Numbered from the stretch's first letter, positions 1-9,885 are shown. The stretch: 64,000 bases of DNA from Marinoscillum sp. 108 (GCF_902506655.1 NZ_LR734808.1:3470501-3534500), one strand, 5' to 3'. Program-made: numbers and translations. The notes: generated by a model not told the origin, from the letters alone.

Positions 1-1301
1 TGGTGGTGAAAGTGGACAATACACGCAAAAGTGAGAGTATCCCTACCAAAAACAGTGACTGGTACAATTTCGGGGGGATCACCCGCTCGGTAAAGCTGGT
101 GGAAGTACCGAAGACTTTTATCAGGGACTATGCCATACAACTCAAAAAAGGGAGCAAGACCGATGTAGAAGGCTGGGTGCAACTGGACGGAGCGCAATTG
201 ACCCAAAAGGTGCAATTGGAAATCCCGGAAGCCAGGGTGAAGCTCACACTGACTCCCGATGCCACTGGTTTGGCCAAAGTAAGTTTCAAAACCAAACTGA
301 GTCTGTGGTCTGACAAAAATCCAAAGCTTTACGAAGTGTCGCTCACATCGGGGGACGACCAGGTGAAGGATCAGATTGGGTTCAGATCGATCGAAACCCG
401 TGGCAATGACATTCTGCTGAACGGGGAGCCGGTATTTCTGAAAGGGATCTCCATCCATGAAGTGGCGGCCTTCACAGGTGGTAGGGTGATTGCTCCGGAG
501 CAGTGTCTAACCTTGCTCAATTGGGCCCGTAATCTGGGTTGCAACTTTGTGCGATTGGCGCACTACCCACACAATGAAGACATGGTGCGGCTGGCGGATC
601 AAATGGGGATCATGGTGTGGTCGGAGATACCCGTCTACTGGACCATAGACTGGGAAAATCAGTCGGTGTTTGACAATGCTCAGAACCAGCTACGGGAGAT
701 GATCACCAGAGATAAAAACAGAGCCGCGGTGATCATGTGGTCTGTGGCCAATGAGACACCCATTAGCGACCCGCGCACAGATTTTCTGAAGCGACTGGTT
801 GTTTCTGCCCGTGGTTATGACAACACGCGCCTGTTGACAGGTGCTTTGGAGCCGCACTCTGAGGGCGGCTATCGTGTGATCGATGATGCCCTGGGTGAAT
901 CTTTAGATGTCATCGGGATCAACAACTATTGTGGCTGGTACGGTGGCACGCCAGCGTCATGTGCCGGTGTAGAGTGGAAAATGATCTATGACAAGCCTTT
1001 GGTCATCAGTGAATTTGGCGGAGGCGCCTTGCAAGGGCTGCACGGCCTGCCAGAGGAACGCTGGACAGAGGAGTATCAGGAGGACGTATACAAATACAAT
1101 ATAGAGATGCTTAAGAATATCCCGTTTCTGCGCGGAACCACTCCCTGGATTTTGATGGACTTTTACTCTGCCAGGAGACCTCTGCCAGACATTCAGGATT
1201 TCTTTAACAGAAAGGGACTGATCTCAGATCAGGGAGTCAAGAAGAAGGCGTTTTTTGTGTTGAAGAAGTATTATTCCGAAAAACCCATTCAACTGGACTG
1301 A
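1..1301 (+). CDS. Glycoside hydrolase family 2 enzyme (beta-glucuronidase/beta-galactosidase type), 5' end outside window
   Basis: The reading frame is open from the left edge, so the N-terminus is cut off by the window. What remains is the end of the sugar-binding domain, an immunoglobulin-like middle domain, and a TIM barrel. The barrel has the family signature NFVRLAHYPHNEDMVRLADQ, the acid/base motif NE in WSVANETP (Glu codon at about 753) and a likely nucleophile Glu in VISEFGGG (codon at about 1011). GH2 enzymes remove terminal beta-linked sugars or uronic acids; the exact substrate cannot be read. It lies convergent to the regulator at 1372-4245 and near the GH30 gene, which suggests a polysaccharide-use locus. 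Confidence 0.9.
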   Translation, partial: VVKVDNTRKSESIPTKNSDWYNFGGITRSVKLVEVPKTFIRDYAIQLKKGSKTDVEGWVQLDGAQLTQKVQLEIPEARVKLTLTPDATGLAKVSFKTKLSLWSDKNPKLYEVSLTSGDDQVKDQIGFRSIETRGNDILLNGEPVFLKGISIHEVAAFTGGRVIAPEQCLTLLNWARNLGCNFVRLAHYPHNEDMVRLADQMGIMVWSEIPVYWTIDWENQSVFDNAQNQLREMITRDKNRAAVIMWSVANETPISDPRTDFLKRLVVSARGYDNTRLLTGALEPHSEGGYRVIDDALGESLDVIGINNYCGWYGGTPASCAGVEWKMIYDKPLVISEFGGGALQGLHGLPEERWTEEYQEDVYKYNIEMLKNIPFLRGTTPWILMDFYSARRPLPDIQDFFNRKGLISDQGVKKKAFFVLKKYYSEKPIQLD

Positions 1302-1309
1302 GTTAATGG

Positions 1310-1325
1310 CCATTTGGCCAAATGG
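1310..1325. repeat. Perfect 16-bp palindrome between convergent genes
   Basis: CCATTTGGCCAAATGG lies 8 bases after the GH2 stop, in the 70-bp gap before the convergent regulator stop. It has no loop and no T-run, so it is not a standard intrinsic terminator. Role unknown. Confidence 0.5.
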
Positions 1326-1371
1326 ACCTGCAACCATACAGGAGTCTAAAGGATTGGGCTGGTATGTCATG

Positions 1372-4245
1372 TTATCCTTCCTGGTTGGCATCTGCCAACT
1401 TATCCAGAAAGGACGCCATGTTCTCGTCATGGTCAATACTCAGGCGTTTCCTGATGCGGTATCGGGCCGTTTCTACACCTCTTATGGAGATGTTTAATAT
1501 GGGGGCGATATCCTTGTTGGTCAGGTTCATTCTTACCAAAGCACACAGTCGGAGTTCTTTCGGTGATAAATCCGGAAAGTTGGCCTTCAATTCATCAAAG
1601 AAGTCTTTGTGGACCCGCTCAAAGTTGGTTTCAAAGACCTTAAGGTATTCTTCATCATTGAGGTGCATGTTGATGCTCCGGACGATCTCCCTGATGGACG
1701 TGCGGTTGGCCTCTGTGCGAGCGGATTTCTTGAGGTCTTTGAGCGCTTCTTTGATGTTTGTGATCAGTTCTCGCTTTTTGGCCAGCAGCATGGTGTAGTT
1801 CGTCAGTTCTTTACTTTTGTCCACCACATCTTGTTCCAGCATTTGCTTTTCCAACTCTATTTTTTCTTTTTCACTTGCCAGTTTTATTCGCTCCAGCTCC
1901 AGCTCCAGCAAGTTTCTTTTCTCTTGTTCCTCTTGTTGTGTGAGTGTTTTTTCCCGACTGATTTTCGCTTTTATAAGTTTTCTAAAGCTCAAAAGGACCA
2001 AGCCCCCCATACAGGCGTAGGCCAGGTAGGCCCAGTTGGTTTTATACCAGACAGGCATTATTCTGAAAGCGTATTTGGCGATAGTGCCTGTTTCACCAAG
2101 GAGGCTTCTGGAGCCCACCTCGAAAGTGTATTTCCCGGGATTAAGTTGTTCGTACTGTTTAACAGGTTGAGCATCCCATTCAGACCAGGCCTGCGAAAGT
2201 CGATAGCGAAACTGCACGGTCTCAGGATCAGACATCCCGGGTACGGCATACTCAAAAGTGATGTCACTCACGTTGTTTGGCAGGGATATAGGTTCTGCGG
2301 CGTTGAGTATGGCTTCTTTTATTTCTGACCCTACGCGAAAGGTGACTTTGGTGAGCACTGTCTGATTTTCGGTTTGTCTCAGGGCATTCAGGTCATAGGC
2401 AAACAGACCTTCAGTGGTTCCGATCAACACACTTTGGTGCATTGGGTAAATGCATTCAAGGCCACGGTTAAAGCTTCCTTTAAGTTCGAGAAAAGGGTCA
2501 AGTTGCAGTCCGCCAGACCCGTCCCCTTCAAAATAACCCAGCATATCGTCCAGTACAAACCACGTCTTGTTCCCAGCTTCTATGATTTTACGCACATTCT
2601 TTTCTTGCCCAAATGCTTGATTGAGGGGTGTAAATGGCTCGAATAGGTCTGTACTTTCATTGAACTGGAAGATGCCATGATTGGTGGTAAATACCGTCTT
2701 GCCTTGCCATTTGAATACGTTAATATTGAATGGACTCGGAAGTCCTTTTTCACGAAAATGCTCCAGAGCCAGTACCCGGGTGAAACTTTTGTCCAACTTT
2801 AACCGATAGATTCCCTTATATCCATGACAAACCCAGAAAACACCCTCGCCTTCTGCCTGTAAGATGTCCCTGCCTGATTCATTGAAACCAGCTATTTTTT
2901 GATTGAGTACAAAGCCTTCACCGTCAGAATACTCCATTAGAATCAGTCCGTCATAGGTGCAAACCAGGTATTTATTCTGTTGCTGAGCGATTTTGATGAT
3001 CTTCCAAACACCCGTGATGTTGCCAATGCGGGTGATCCCTGTTTCGGAGATTTCGAACAATCCCCGGTCGTGCCCGCAGAGTACTTTGCCCTCAAACGAT
3101 TGAAGGGACCAGGCCTGACCCTCCAGTAGATGCGTCATGTTGAGAGGTTTTCGGTTTTCACTGACTGTTGACTTAAATACGCCTTGATTAGTGGCCATAT
3201 ACAGGGTGTTCCTGTTGATCTCTACGTCAAAAACAGACGCTTCCTCAAAAAGAATGGTGGATGCCGATGAGGTATTTAAAAGGTCAAGCCCGTTGTTGAG
3301 GAGGGCCCAGACATTTCCTTTCCGGGTTTCGAACAGTTTCAGTACTGTGTTGTCTTGAAGGGCCCAGTAATCTTTACCTGATTCAAGGAGATTGAGGTTT
3401 TTATCAAGAGAGATTATCTGGTCGTTGAGGGTTCCGAAGTAGTAAATCTCGTTTTTGGATTTTATGCCAGTAATCAGCTGGTATTCGGACTGGCCACCGA
3501 CTAATGAAAACATGCGGGTCAACTTATGACCTGAGAAAGAAAACAGGGTTCCTTTTTTTGTGGTAATGAGCATCTCATGGTCATTTCTGCCAGGGAGTAT
3601 CGATGATATTTCACTACCATCTAACTCCTCCTGAGTCACTAAAGTGGAAAAGTTGATGCTGCTGAGTTCCAATACCTTCAGGCCATCTGCATCGGCGATT
3701 AACAACTGACCGTTCACCACATTGGAATAGTAGGCGTACTCCGTGGGGATCACACGGATTTGATTGTTTTTAAGTGCCAAAAGCTTATTATAGGTTCTGA
3801 AAATAACAGAGCCCTGGTATTCACAGATATCCCAAACATTTTCTATGTTTTGATCTTCCTGCCGCAGTAGGTCTAAGAGTGATTCAAATTGGTAGTTGCC
3901 AAAGCCATCTTTGCTCACTGCACCAAACTGCCCAAATCCTCCCATGTACACTGTGCCATTTTGGGCAAAATGCAGACTTCTGGTAGAGGAGTTGTTTGGA
4001 AACGTAATGTTTTGCCATCGGGTACCATCAAATATGAGGGTACCATCATTGTTGCCAAAATAAAGGACGCCGAGCGAATCCTCGCAGGCGGCCCAGAATT
4101 GAGTGTCCCCATGAAAATCTCCGCGATCATAGTGCCTTATTCTTGGCTTGCCTAATATCTGTATTTCACTGGGTGCTGCTGGTTGTGCCTGAGGAATCTG
4201 AGCAATCAGCATCCCTGAAAAAATAAGAGAAATCACCTTTTTCAT
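1372..4245 (-). CDS. Membrane-anchored sensor regulator: beta-propeller, Y_Y_Y domain, coiled coil, LuxR-type HTH
   Basis: About 957 aa. I chose the ATG at 4245 (MKKVISLIF) because it begins a clear signal peptide; an in-frame ATG lies 6 codons earlier. A long periplasmic part carries beta-propeller repeats, then a Y_Y_Y-type domain (VSDITFEYAVPGM, FRYRLSQAWSEW, GKYTFEVGS). A membrane segment (WAYLAYACMGGLVLLSF) is followed by a coiled coil and a C-terminal helix-turn-helix (LSPKELRLCALVRMNLTNKD). There is no histidine kinase or receiver domain, so this is the one-component membrane regulator type seen in Bacteroidota rather than a full hybrid two-component system. It probably senses a saccharide outside and regulates nearby glycoside hydrolase genes, which is inference from context. 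Confidence 0.85.
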   Translation of the reverse strand: MKKVISLIFSGMLIAQIPQAQPAAPSEIQILGKPRIRHYDRGDFHGDTQFWAACEDSLGVLYFGNNDGTLIFDGTRWQNITFPNNSSTRSLHFAQNGTVYMGGFGQFGAVSKDGFGNYQFESLLDLLRQEDQNIENVWDICEYQGSVIFRTYNKLLALKNNQIRVIPTEYAYYSNVVNGQLLIADADGLKVLELSSINFSTLVTQEELDGSEISSILPGRNDHEMLITTKKGTLFSFSGHKLTRMFSLVGGQSEYQLITGIKSKNEIYYFGTLNDQIISLDKNLNLLESGKDYWALQDNTVLKLFETRKGNVWALLNNGLDLLNTSSASTILFEEASVFDVEINRNTLYMATNQGVFKSTVSENRKPLNMTHLLEGQAWSLQSFEGKVLCGHDRGLFEISETGITRIGNITGVWKIIKIAQQQNKYLVCTYDGLILMEYSDGEGFVLNQKIAGFNESGRDILQAEGEGVFWVCHGYKGIYRLKLDKSFTRVLALEHFREKGLPSPFNINVFKWQGKTVFTTNHGIFQFNESTDLFEPFTPLNQAFGQEKNVRKIIEAGNKTWFVLDDMLGYFEGDGSGGLQLDPFLELKGSFNRGLECIYPMHQSVLIGTTEGLFAYDLNALRQTENQTVLTKVTFRVGSEIKEAILNAAEPISLPNNVSDITFEYAVPGMSDPETVQFRYRLSQAWSEWDAQPVKQYEQLNPGKYTFEVGSRSLLGETGTIAKYAFRIMPVWYKTNWAYLAYACMGGLVLLSFRKLIKAKISREKTLTQQEEQEKRNLLELELERIKLASEKEKIELEKQMLEQDVVDKSKELTNYTMLLAKKRELITNIKEALKDLKKSARTEANRTSIREIVRSINMHLNDEEYLKVFETNFERVHKDFFDELKANFPDLSPKELRLCALVRMNLTNKDIAPILNISIRGVETARYRIRKRLSIDHDENMASFLDKLADANQEG

Positions 4246-4783
4246 TCGGTCTAAAATAATCAATCCGATCTTGGGTTTTAGGTCACGTATGTTTTTAGAA
4301 AATCGACAATTGGTGGCGGTAGTAGTGATGGGTTTTTACCATTATTTAAAAATACACCTACTTCAGGTATTATTTGTTGAAATATTCATTGCACGAAGTG
4401 GAAGCAGGTCTATGAGGAGGGTTAATAGAACCCCAAGCGGGCGATTCTCTCAGGCCTTCACAGCAGAAAGTGGCGGATAATATGCTTTCTGTTCGTATTT
4501 AATTATTTGATAATCAGCACGATAAACGAATTGGCGTAAGGTTGGCGAAAGTCATCCAGGGAACTGATGTAACCAAAGTGTACCCTGTTTTTGGATTTTG
4601 GGGTGAGGTGGTGACTAGGTTTGAGTTTGAGGAATTTGCATTTTAACCAGCGACAAATTGCTAATACTTTAAAATATGAATCAATAATTAAGCAATTATT
4701 TCTGTTTTAAAAAAAGCAAGTGGATCGGCGGGCAAATGTACATTCTTCAGATAATCTGTTTCTCAACCTTCAACGTAATAACT
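4246..4783. other. Intergenic region, divergent regulator and GH30 gene
   Basis: About 540 bases separate the two divergent starts. Short open frames are present but none has coding character or family similarity that I recognise. I see no strong palindrome. It must hold both promoters and probably the regulator's binding sites, but I could not point to a good TAnnTTTG box. Confidence 0.4.
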
Positions 4784-7700
4784 ATGAACTATTCTAAATT
4801 CTTCAAAATCGCCTCGCTTGTATGGGGCTTGATGCTGATGCCACTGCTGATGAACGCCCAGTCAGTGGATGTCTGGCTGACCAAAGGAGATCAGTCTGTG
4901 AAGCTCCAGCAGCAATCTTCCCTGACTTTTGGGAGCAATGGTAATGTGCCCAATACGATCACTGTCAATGATGCAAATACTTATCAGAGTATTACTGGTT
5001 TTGGGTTTGCGCTTACTCAGGGAAGTGCCGAGGCCCTTAGCCAGCTCAATACCAGCACCAGAACTGCACTTCTCAATGAGCTCTTCAATCCGGCCTCTGG
5101 CAATGCGATATCGATCGTGAGAATTAGTATTGGTGCCTCAGACCTGAGCAATTCTGTCTATTCATACAATGAAACTTCCGGAGATGTGAATATGAATAAT
5201 TTCAGTTTGGCTGGCCCGGATCAGACCTATCTGATCCCAATTCTGCAAGATATTCTGACCATCAACCCCAACATCAAAGTGCTGGCTACCCCATGGACAG
5301 CACCGACCTGGATGAAGACGAACAATACCTGGATTGGCGGAAGCCTGAATGCCAGCTATTACGCGGCCTATGCAACCTATTTTGTGAAGTACCTTGATGC
5401 CATGTCCGCCCTGGGGATAGACATCTGGGCCATTACTCCCCAAAATGAGCCTGAAAACCCGTTCAATGAACCAAGCATGCTCATGAACTCCACGGAGCAG
5501 AAAAATTTTATAAACAATAACCTGGGGCCAGCCATCGCCAGCTCCGGTCACGCTACTAAGATCATTGCTTTTGATCACAACTGCGACAATACGGCTTATC
5601 CGATAGATGTACTCAACAACAGCAGCTATGTTGACGGAGCGGCTTTTCACCTTTATGGAGGGAATATTTCGGCCATGTCTACAGTGAAGAATCAGACGGG
5701 TAAAAACGTGTACTTCACTGAGCAGTTTACCAGCACCAATGGTAATTTTTCGGGTGATTTAGGGTGGCACATGCAGAATGTGGTGATTGGGTCTATGCGC
5801 AACTGGTCAAAATCTGTGATAGAGTGGAACCTTGCCACAAACTCCAGCTACGGGCCTAAAACGCCAGGGGGATGCTCAGAATGCCTTGGGGCAGTTACTG
5901 TCAATAGCAGTAGCAGCATTACCCGAAATGTATCCTACTACATCATTAGTCAGGTTTCTAAATTTGTACAGCCCGGTGCCGTAAGAATAGAGTCTAATAC
6001 CACAGCTTCCATATCCAATGTAGCTTTTTCGAATCCTGATGGCTCCAAGGTAGTATTGGCATACAATTCCTCAGGGGGTGCTCAAAACGTGAAGGTGGTG
6101 TTCGGTGGTCAATCATTTGTTTATAGTCTGCCGGGATCATCAGCAGCTACATTTGTGTGGTCAGGAGAAACCAATCCACCCACCATTCCCTCTGCTCCCA
6201 GTGGATTGAATGCTGGCGCGCAATCTTCCAGCAGCATAGCCCTTAGCTGGAGTGATAATTCTAACAATGAAGTAAATTTTGAGGTACAGCGATCACCCAC
6301 GGGATCCGGCAGTTGGGTGCAGGTGGCCACTCCTGGCGCCAATACCACCGGCTATACCAACACTGGGCTTAGCGCATCTACTACCTACTATTATCGGGTT
6401 CGTGCATCTAACAGTGCGGGCAATTCGGCCTGGTCTAACACCAGCAGTGCCACCACTCACAATCAGCCGACCATCAACCCTTTCAATACTGTGGAGGCTG
6501 AAAGTTACACCAGTCAGAGTGGCACACAACTTGAAACCACCAGTGACACTGGTGGAGGACAAAATGTGGGTTATGCTGATGCCAACGACTACCTGCAGTA
6601 TAGTAATGTGGATTTTGGTAGTGGGGCGAGTAGCCTGGAAGCCCGTATAGCCTCCAATGCCAGCTTTACAGGAACCATTGAGTTTAGACTGGGTAGCACT
6701 GGTGGTGCGTTGATTGCTACTGTATCTGTTGGAAACACTGGCGGTTGGCAATCATGGGTTACTCGAACGGTAAGTGTATCCGGAGCTTCTGGTGTCCAAA
6801 ATCTTTATTTGGTTTTCAAAGGGGGCAACGGAATAGGCAACCTGAATTGGTTCAAATTCGGAGCCGGGCCCACCATACCCCAGGCACCCAGTGGATTGAG
6901 TGCCAGTGCTCAGTCTTCTAGTAGCATAGCCCTCAGCTGGACTGACAATTCTGGCAATGAAGTAAATTTCGAAGTGCAGAGATCGCCAAGTGGATCGGGT
7001 AGTTGGGTGCAGATAGCTACCCCCGGTGCGGATGCTACTACTTATACCAGCTCTGGCCTGAGTGCTTCCACTACCTACTATTACCGTGTTCGGGCTTCCA
7101 ATAGCGCCGGCAGCTCTGCCTGGTCCAATACGGCCAATGCAACCACTCAGGGCACTTCAGGAGGAGGTATAGTCTCCGGAGGTACCTATAAGATCACCAA
7201 TAAGGCCAGTGGAAAGGTGGTGGATGTCTCCGGCGTATCTACATCGAATGGTGCTCGCATCCACCAATGGGATTGGGCCAATGGTAACAATCAAAAATGG
7301 GTAGTTGAGAGCGTTGGATCCGGTCTCTATAAACTCACTGCGGTGCATAGCGGCAAAGTGTTGGATGTGGTGGATGCCTCCAATGCCAATGGAAAGGAAA
7401 TTCAGCAATGGGACTATTTTGGTAGCGCCAATCAGCAATGGCAAATTCAGGATGCCGGCAGCGGCTATTTCAAAATCATAGCATCGCACAGCAATAAGGT
7501 GCTGGAAGTGCCTGGATCAAGCACCTCCAACGGAACTAAGCTTGTGCAGTCTAATTCTGGCAGTGGAGATCATCAGTTATGGAGCTTTGAAAACCTAAGC
7601 GGTGCACGCCTGGGAGAAGTATCTGATGAGCAGCAACTGACACCATCATTCTCCATTTATCCTAATCCAGTGCAGAATGGGATGTTTACCGTATCATTGC

Positions 7701-7882
7701 CTCAGGTGGAAGGAGCCGTTTCTCTTAAGCTGACCGATCTGTCAGGCAGAGCCATAGGTATTTGGAGTGCGCAATCACCAGAGATAAAAATTACCCTTCC
7801 TGCGGGAGTAAAGCGTGGCTTGTATCTACTGGAGATCGAAGGCCCCTCGATCCGCACTGTCAAAAAAGTACATATCCAATAG
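4784..7882 (+). CDS. Secreted multidomain GH30 glycosidase (GH30-Fn3-CBM6-Fn3-ricin-type lectin, T9SS sorting domain)
   Basis: 1032 aa starting at MNYSKFFKIAS, chosen over an upstream in-frame ATG at 4736 because it begins a signal peptide ending near LLMNAQ. Order: GH30 barrel (about 30-465) with acid/base Glu222 in TPQNEPEN and nucleophile Glu313 in YFTEQF; fibronectin III domain (about 470-560); CBM6-like domain beginning with VEAESYTSQSG; a second fibronectin III domain; a QxW-type beta-trefoil (repeats with QKW, QQW, HQLW); and a C-terminal type IX sorting domain (FSIYPNPVQNG to the end). GH30 members cleave beta-glucosyl or xylan/beta-1,6-glucan bonds; the substrate here is not decided. 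The protein should be exported and secreted or fixed to the cell surface. Confidence 0.92.
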   Translation: MNYSKFFKIASLVWGLMLMPLLMNAQSVDVWLTKGDQSVKLQQQSSLTFGSNGNVPNTITVNDANTYQSITGFGFALTQGSAEALSQLNTSTRTALLNELFNPASGNAISIVRISIGASDLSNSVYSYNETSGDVNMNNFSLAGPDQTYLIPILQDILTINPNIKVLATPWTAPTWMKTNNTWIGGSLNASYYAAYATYFVKYLDAMSALGIDIWAITPQNEPENPFNEPSMLMNSTEQKNFINNNLGPAIASSGHATKIIAFDHNCDNTAYPIDVLNNSSYVDGAAFHLYGGNISAMSTVKNQTGKNVYFTEQFTSTNGNFSGDLGWHMQNVVIGSMRNWSKSVIEWNLATNSSYGPKTPGGCSECLGAVTVNSSSSITRNVSYYIISQVSKFVQPGAVRIESNTTASISNVAFSNPDGSKVVLAYNSSGGAQNVKVVFGGQSFVYSLPGSSAATFVWSGETNPPTIPSAPSGLNAGAQSSSSIALSWSDNSNNEVNFEVQRSPTGSGSWVQVATPGANTTGYTNTGLSASTTYYYRVRASNSAGNSAWSNTSSATTHNQPTINPFNTVEAESYTSQSGTQLETTSDTGGGQNVGYADANDYLQYSNVDFGSGASSLEARIASNASFTGTIEFRLGSTGGALIATVSVGNTGGWQSWVTRTVSVSGASGVQNLYLVFKGGNGIGNLNWFKFGAGPTIPQAPSGLSASAQSSSSIALSWTDNSGNEVNFEVQRSPSGSGSWVQIATPGADATTYTSSGLSASTTYYYRVRASNSAGSSAWSNTANATTQGTSGGGIVSGGTYKITNKASGKVVDVSGVSTSNGARIHQWDWANGNNQKWVVESVGSGLYKLTAVHSGKVLDVVDASNANGKEIQQWDYFGSANQQWQIQDAGSGYFKIIASHSNKVLEVPGSSTSNGTKLVQSNSGSGDHQLWSFENLSGARLGEVSDEQQLTPSFSIYPNPVQNGMFTVSLPQVEGAVSLKLTDLSGRAIGIWSAQSPEIKITLPAGVKRGLYLLEIEGPSIRTVKKVHIQ
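6190..7150 (+). repeat. Internal duplication of the Fn3 module
   Basis: Two fibronectin III modules (about 6184-6460 and 6865-7150) are very similar at DNA and protein level; both contain SSSSIALSW, NEVNFEVQRSP and STTYYYRVRASNSAG. This is a within-gene tandem-type duplication separated by the CBM6 module. Confidence 0.85.
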
Positions 7883-7921
7883 TTTTAATCTGACAAGGTC
7901 AGGTAGAGTTGGATACAAAAG

Positions 7922-7963
7922 AGCCCGGAGCACTGTAAAGCACAGCGTCTCCGGGCTTTCTGG
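7922..7963 (+). terminator. Intrinsic terminator after the GH30 gene
   Basis: A perfect 9-bp stem, AGCCCGGAG (7922-7930) with CTCCGGGCT (7949-7957), closes an 18-base loop and is followed by a short pyrimidine run. It lies 40 bases after the GH30 stop. Confidence 0.75.
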
Positions 7964-8092
7964 TTTATCGATGCAAAGATTCCCTTTCAATTTAGCGTGT
8001 GGGGCAACCTGTTAATGGCGTTTTGTAAAAAACCGAATGAGTAACCCTGCTGAAAGATTTCAGGAATGGATTGTATGTTTTAAACTTGTAGC

Positions 8093-9139
8093 ATGACTAA
8101 CATCAACGCAGCCCTACTTTCGTTTGGCATGTCCGGCAAGGTTTTTCACGCGCCTTTTCTTCACCTGCATCCCGGGTTTACCTTGCTGGGTTCGTGGGAG
8201 CGAAGCACGAAGGCCATTGCAGACCAGTATCCAGGCACGCACAGTTATGACAGTTTGGAAGCTGTTCTGGCAGATGATCGTATAGAGCTGGTGGTGGTGA
8301 ATACACCCACTTATACCCATTACGAATATGCCAAAGCAGCCCTGAATGCCGGGAAGCATGTGATCGTGGAGAAGGCTTTTGTAGGGTGCACTGCAGAGGC
8401 CGTGGAGCTACAGGCACTTGCCCGGGCGCAGGGCCTGAAGCTGGCCGTATTTCAGAATCGCCGGTGGGACAGTGACTTCAAGACAGTGCAGAACGTGGTA
8501 CGGCAGGGTTTGCTGGGAGACATTGTGGAAGCCAGTATTGACTTTGCACGGTATACCCCCCAACTCAGTCCCAAAACTCACAAGGAAAAACCAAGTGCGG
8601 GAGCAGGAATCATTAAGGATTTGGGTGCACATGTGATTGATCAGGCATTGTGCCTGTTTGGAATGCCCCGATCCGTTTTTGCCGATATTGCCACTACTCG
8701 AGTGGATTCTCAGGTAGACGACTACTTCGATATATTATTGAAATACGACAAAATGCGTGTCCATGTGAAGGGCGGCTATTTTTTCCGGGAGCCCACTCCT
8801 TCGTTCGCTTTTTTCGGTACGAAAGGAACGTTTTTGAAATCAAGGGCTGATGTACAGGAAGATCAGCTGAAGGCCGGCATGAAACCCAATGATCCGCAGT
8901 ATGGAGTGGAGCCCGATACGGAGCAGGGGCTGCTACATACGGAGGTGGAGGGCAAGGTGATCCGTGAGAACATTCAGACCCTCCCGGGGGATTACAAGGA
9001 ATACTATGAGGCGGTCTACCAGTCACTAACCAGCGATCTGCCCGAGCCCGTCACCGCACAGGATGGGGTGAATGTGATGCGTATCATCGACGCAGCCTTC
9101 GAGAGTGCTGAACAGGGGAAAGTGATAGATTTGGTATGA
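8093..9139 (+). CDS. Gfo/Idh/MocA family NAD(P)-dependent oxidoreductase
   Basis: 348 aa. The N-terminal Rossmann domain and the C-terminal substrate domain match the family in length and order. The usual EKP motif is present as EKA (HVIVEKAF), a tolerated variant seen in the YdgJ-like branch. A lysine/aspartate patch (KDLGAHVIDQAL) matches the expected catalytic region. Family members oxidise or reduce sugars, inositols or related compounds in the cytoplasm; the substrate is not known. The position next to glycosidase genes fits sugar metabolism. Confidence 0.88.
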   Translation: MTNINAALLSFGMSGKVFHAPFLHLHPGFTLLGSWERSTKAIADQYPGTHSYDSLEAVLADDRIELVVVNTPTYTHYEYAKAALNAGKHVIVEKAFVGCTAEAVELQALARAQGLKLAVFQNRRWDSDFKTVQNVVRQGLLGDIVEASIDFARYTPQLSPKTHKEKPSAGAGIIKDLGAHVIDQALCLFGMPRSVFADIATTRVDSQVDDYFDILLKYDKMRVHVKGGYFFREPTPSFAFFGTKGTFLKSRADVQEDQLKAGMKPNDPQYGVEPDTEQGLLHTEVEGKVIRENIQTLPGDYKEYYEAVYQSLTSDLPEPVTAQDGVNVMRIIDAAFESAEQGKVIDLV

Positions 9140-9184
9140 GGAGAAGGCAATTTTGCCTGATTAAAATAAAATTATATCGGACAC

Positions 9185-9214
9185 TTGTCTAATTCATTAG
9201 ATACACTATTTTTG
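9185..9214 (+). promoter_or_regulatory. Bacteroidota-type promoter for tRNA-Ser
   Basis: TTG at 9185-9187, 19 bases, then TATTTTTG at 9207-9214, which matches the TTG-N19-TAnnTTTG consensus. It lies about 95 bases before the tRNA and nothing else starts in between. Confidence 0.7.
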
Positions 9215-9309
9215 CGTTCCAATTTCGCGGACAAGATCGTGATGAATAAGGTCTTGAAAACGAATTTTGGTAACGCAGCATCCTGTTTGGGTGTAGACCA
9301 ATATTACAC

Positions 9310-9394
9310 AGAGGAGTGGCAGAGTGGTCGAATGCGGCGGTCTTGAAAACCGTTGTACCGCGAGGTACCGGGGGTTCGAATCCCTCCTCCTCTG
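9310..9394 (+). tRNA. tRNA-Ser (anticodon UGA)
   Basis: 85 nt, with CCA not encoded. The acceptor stem AGAGGAG pairs with CTCCTCT, and the discriminator is G. The anticodon loop CTTGAAA gives UGA. A long variable arm (TTGTACCGCGAGGTACC) marks a class II tRNA, and the T-arm is GGGGG-TTCGAAT-CCCTC. Confidence 0.96.
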
Positions 9395-9417
9395 CTTTTA
9401 AGGAGTCAAATCCTACC

Positions 9418-9453
9418 AAAACCCTTCATACGAAATGTATGGAGGGTTTTTTC
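9418..9453 (+). terminator. Intrinsic terminator after tRNA-Ser
   Basis: AAAACCCTTCATAC (9418-9431) pairs with GTATGGAGGGTTTT (9437-9450), with one wobble and a 5-base loop, and runs into T's. Confidence 0.9.
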
Positions 9454-9455
9454 TT

Positions 9456-9787
9456 TTGCAGCCTACCCAAAATATTCAACTTTTCCTATATCATTGGTAA
9501 CCGAATCACTTTTAACTCAGTGAGTAAGTCAAAACAAAGGTTCTTCAACGTGTAGGTGATTAGCTAATTCAAGCGCGTGAAATTATATACACTCTCATAT
9601 AAATTGAAAGATAACGGCTATAATAAAATGCGTTTGGTTGAAGAGCCTTTTTTCAAATCAAATGTGCTTCCACCATCAAAAAACAAGAAGTAGATATAAA
9701 CATCAAAGTTGATCCTGGTTCTTCATGGAGTAAGGAGTTATCGGTAACCAGTTATCAGGTTGGGCATAAACACCAATAGTCACCTAT
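9456..9787. other. Intergenic region before hipB; no gene seen
   Basis: About 330 A+T-rich bases with no credible coding frame and no attC-like pair. I found no repeat of the tRNA 3' end here. It may be decayed mobile DNA. Confidence 0.4.
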
Positions 9788-9885
9788 ATATACCCTTTAG
9801 GGTATATTAGCATAAGAATATATTTTTTTATACCATTAAGGGTATAATTACTATAAATTCATATATTTACACCCGTAAGGGTATA
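9788..9885 (+). promoter_or_regulatory. Three operator-like palindromes upstream of hipB
   Basis: Three related sites lie at even spacing: ATATACCCTTTAGGGTATAT (9788-9807, perfect), TTATACCATTAAGGGTATAA (9828-9847) and TACACCCGTAAGGGTATA (9868-9885). Their centres are 40 and 39 bases apart, close to four helical turns. The last one ends 5 bases before the hipB ATG. HipB proteins bind inverted repeats in their own promoter, so these are the likely autoregulatory operators. Confidence 0.8.

Noticed and set aside
4271-4480. 69-aa frame in the divergent intergenic region
   Set aside because: Composition and lack of any motif suggest chance; it would lie over the expected promoter of the regulator gene.
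9316-9555. 79-aa coding frame
   Set aside because: It runs through the tRNA-Ser gene and its terminator.
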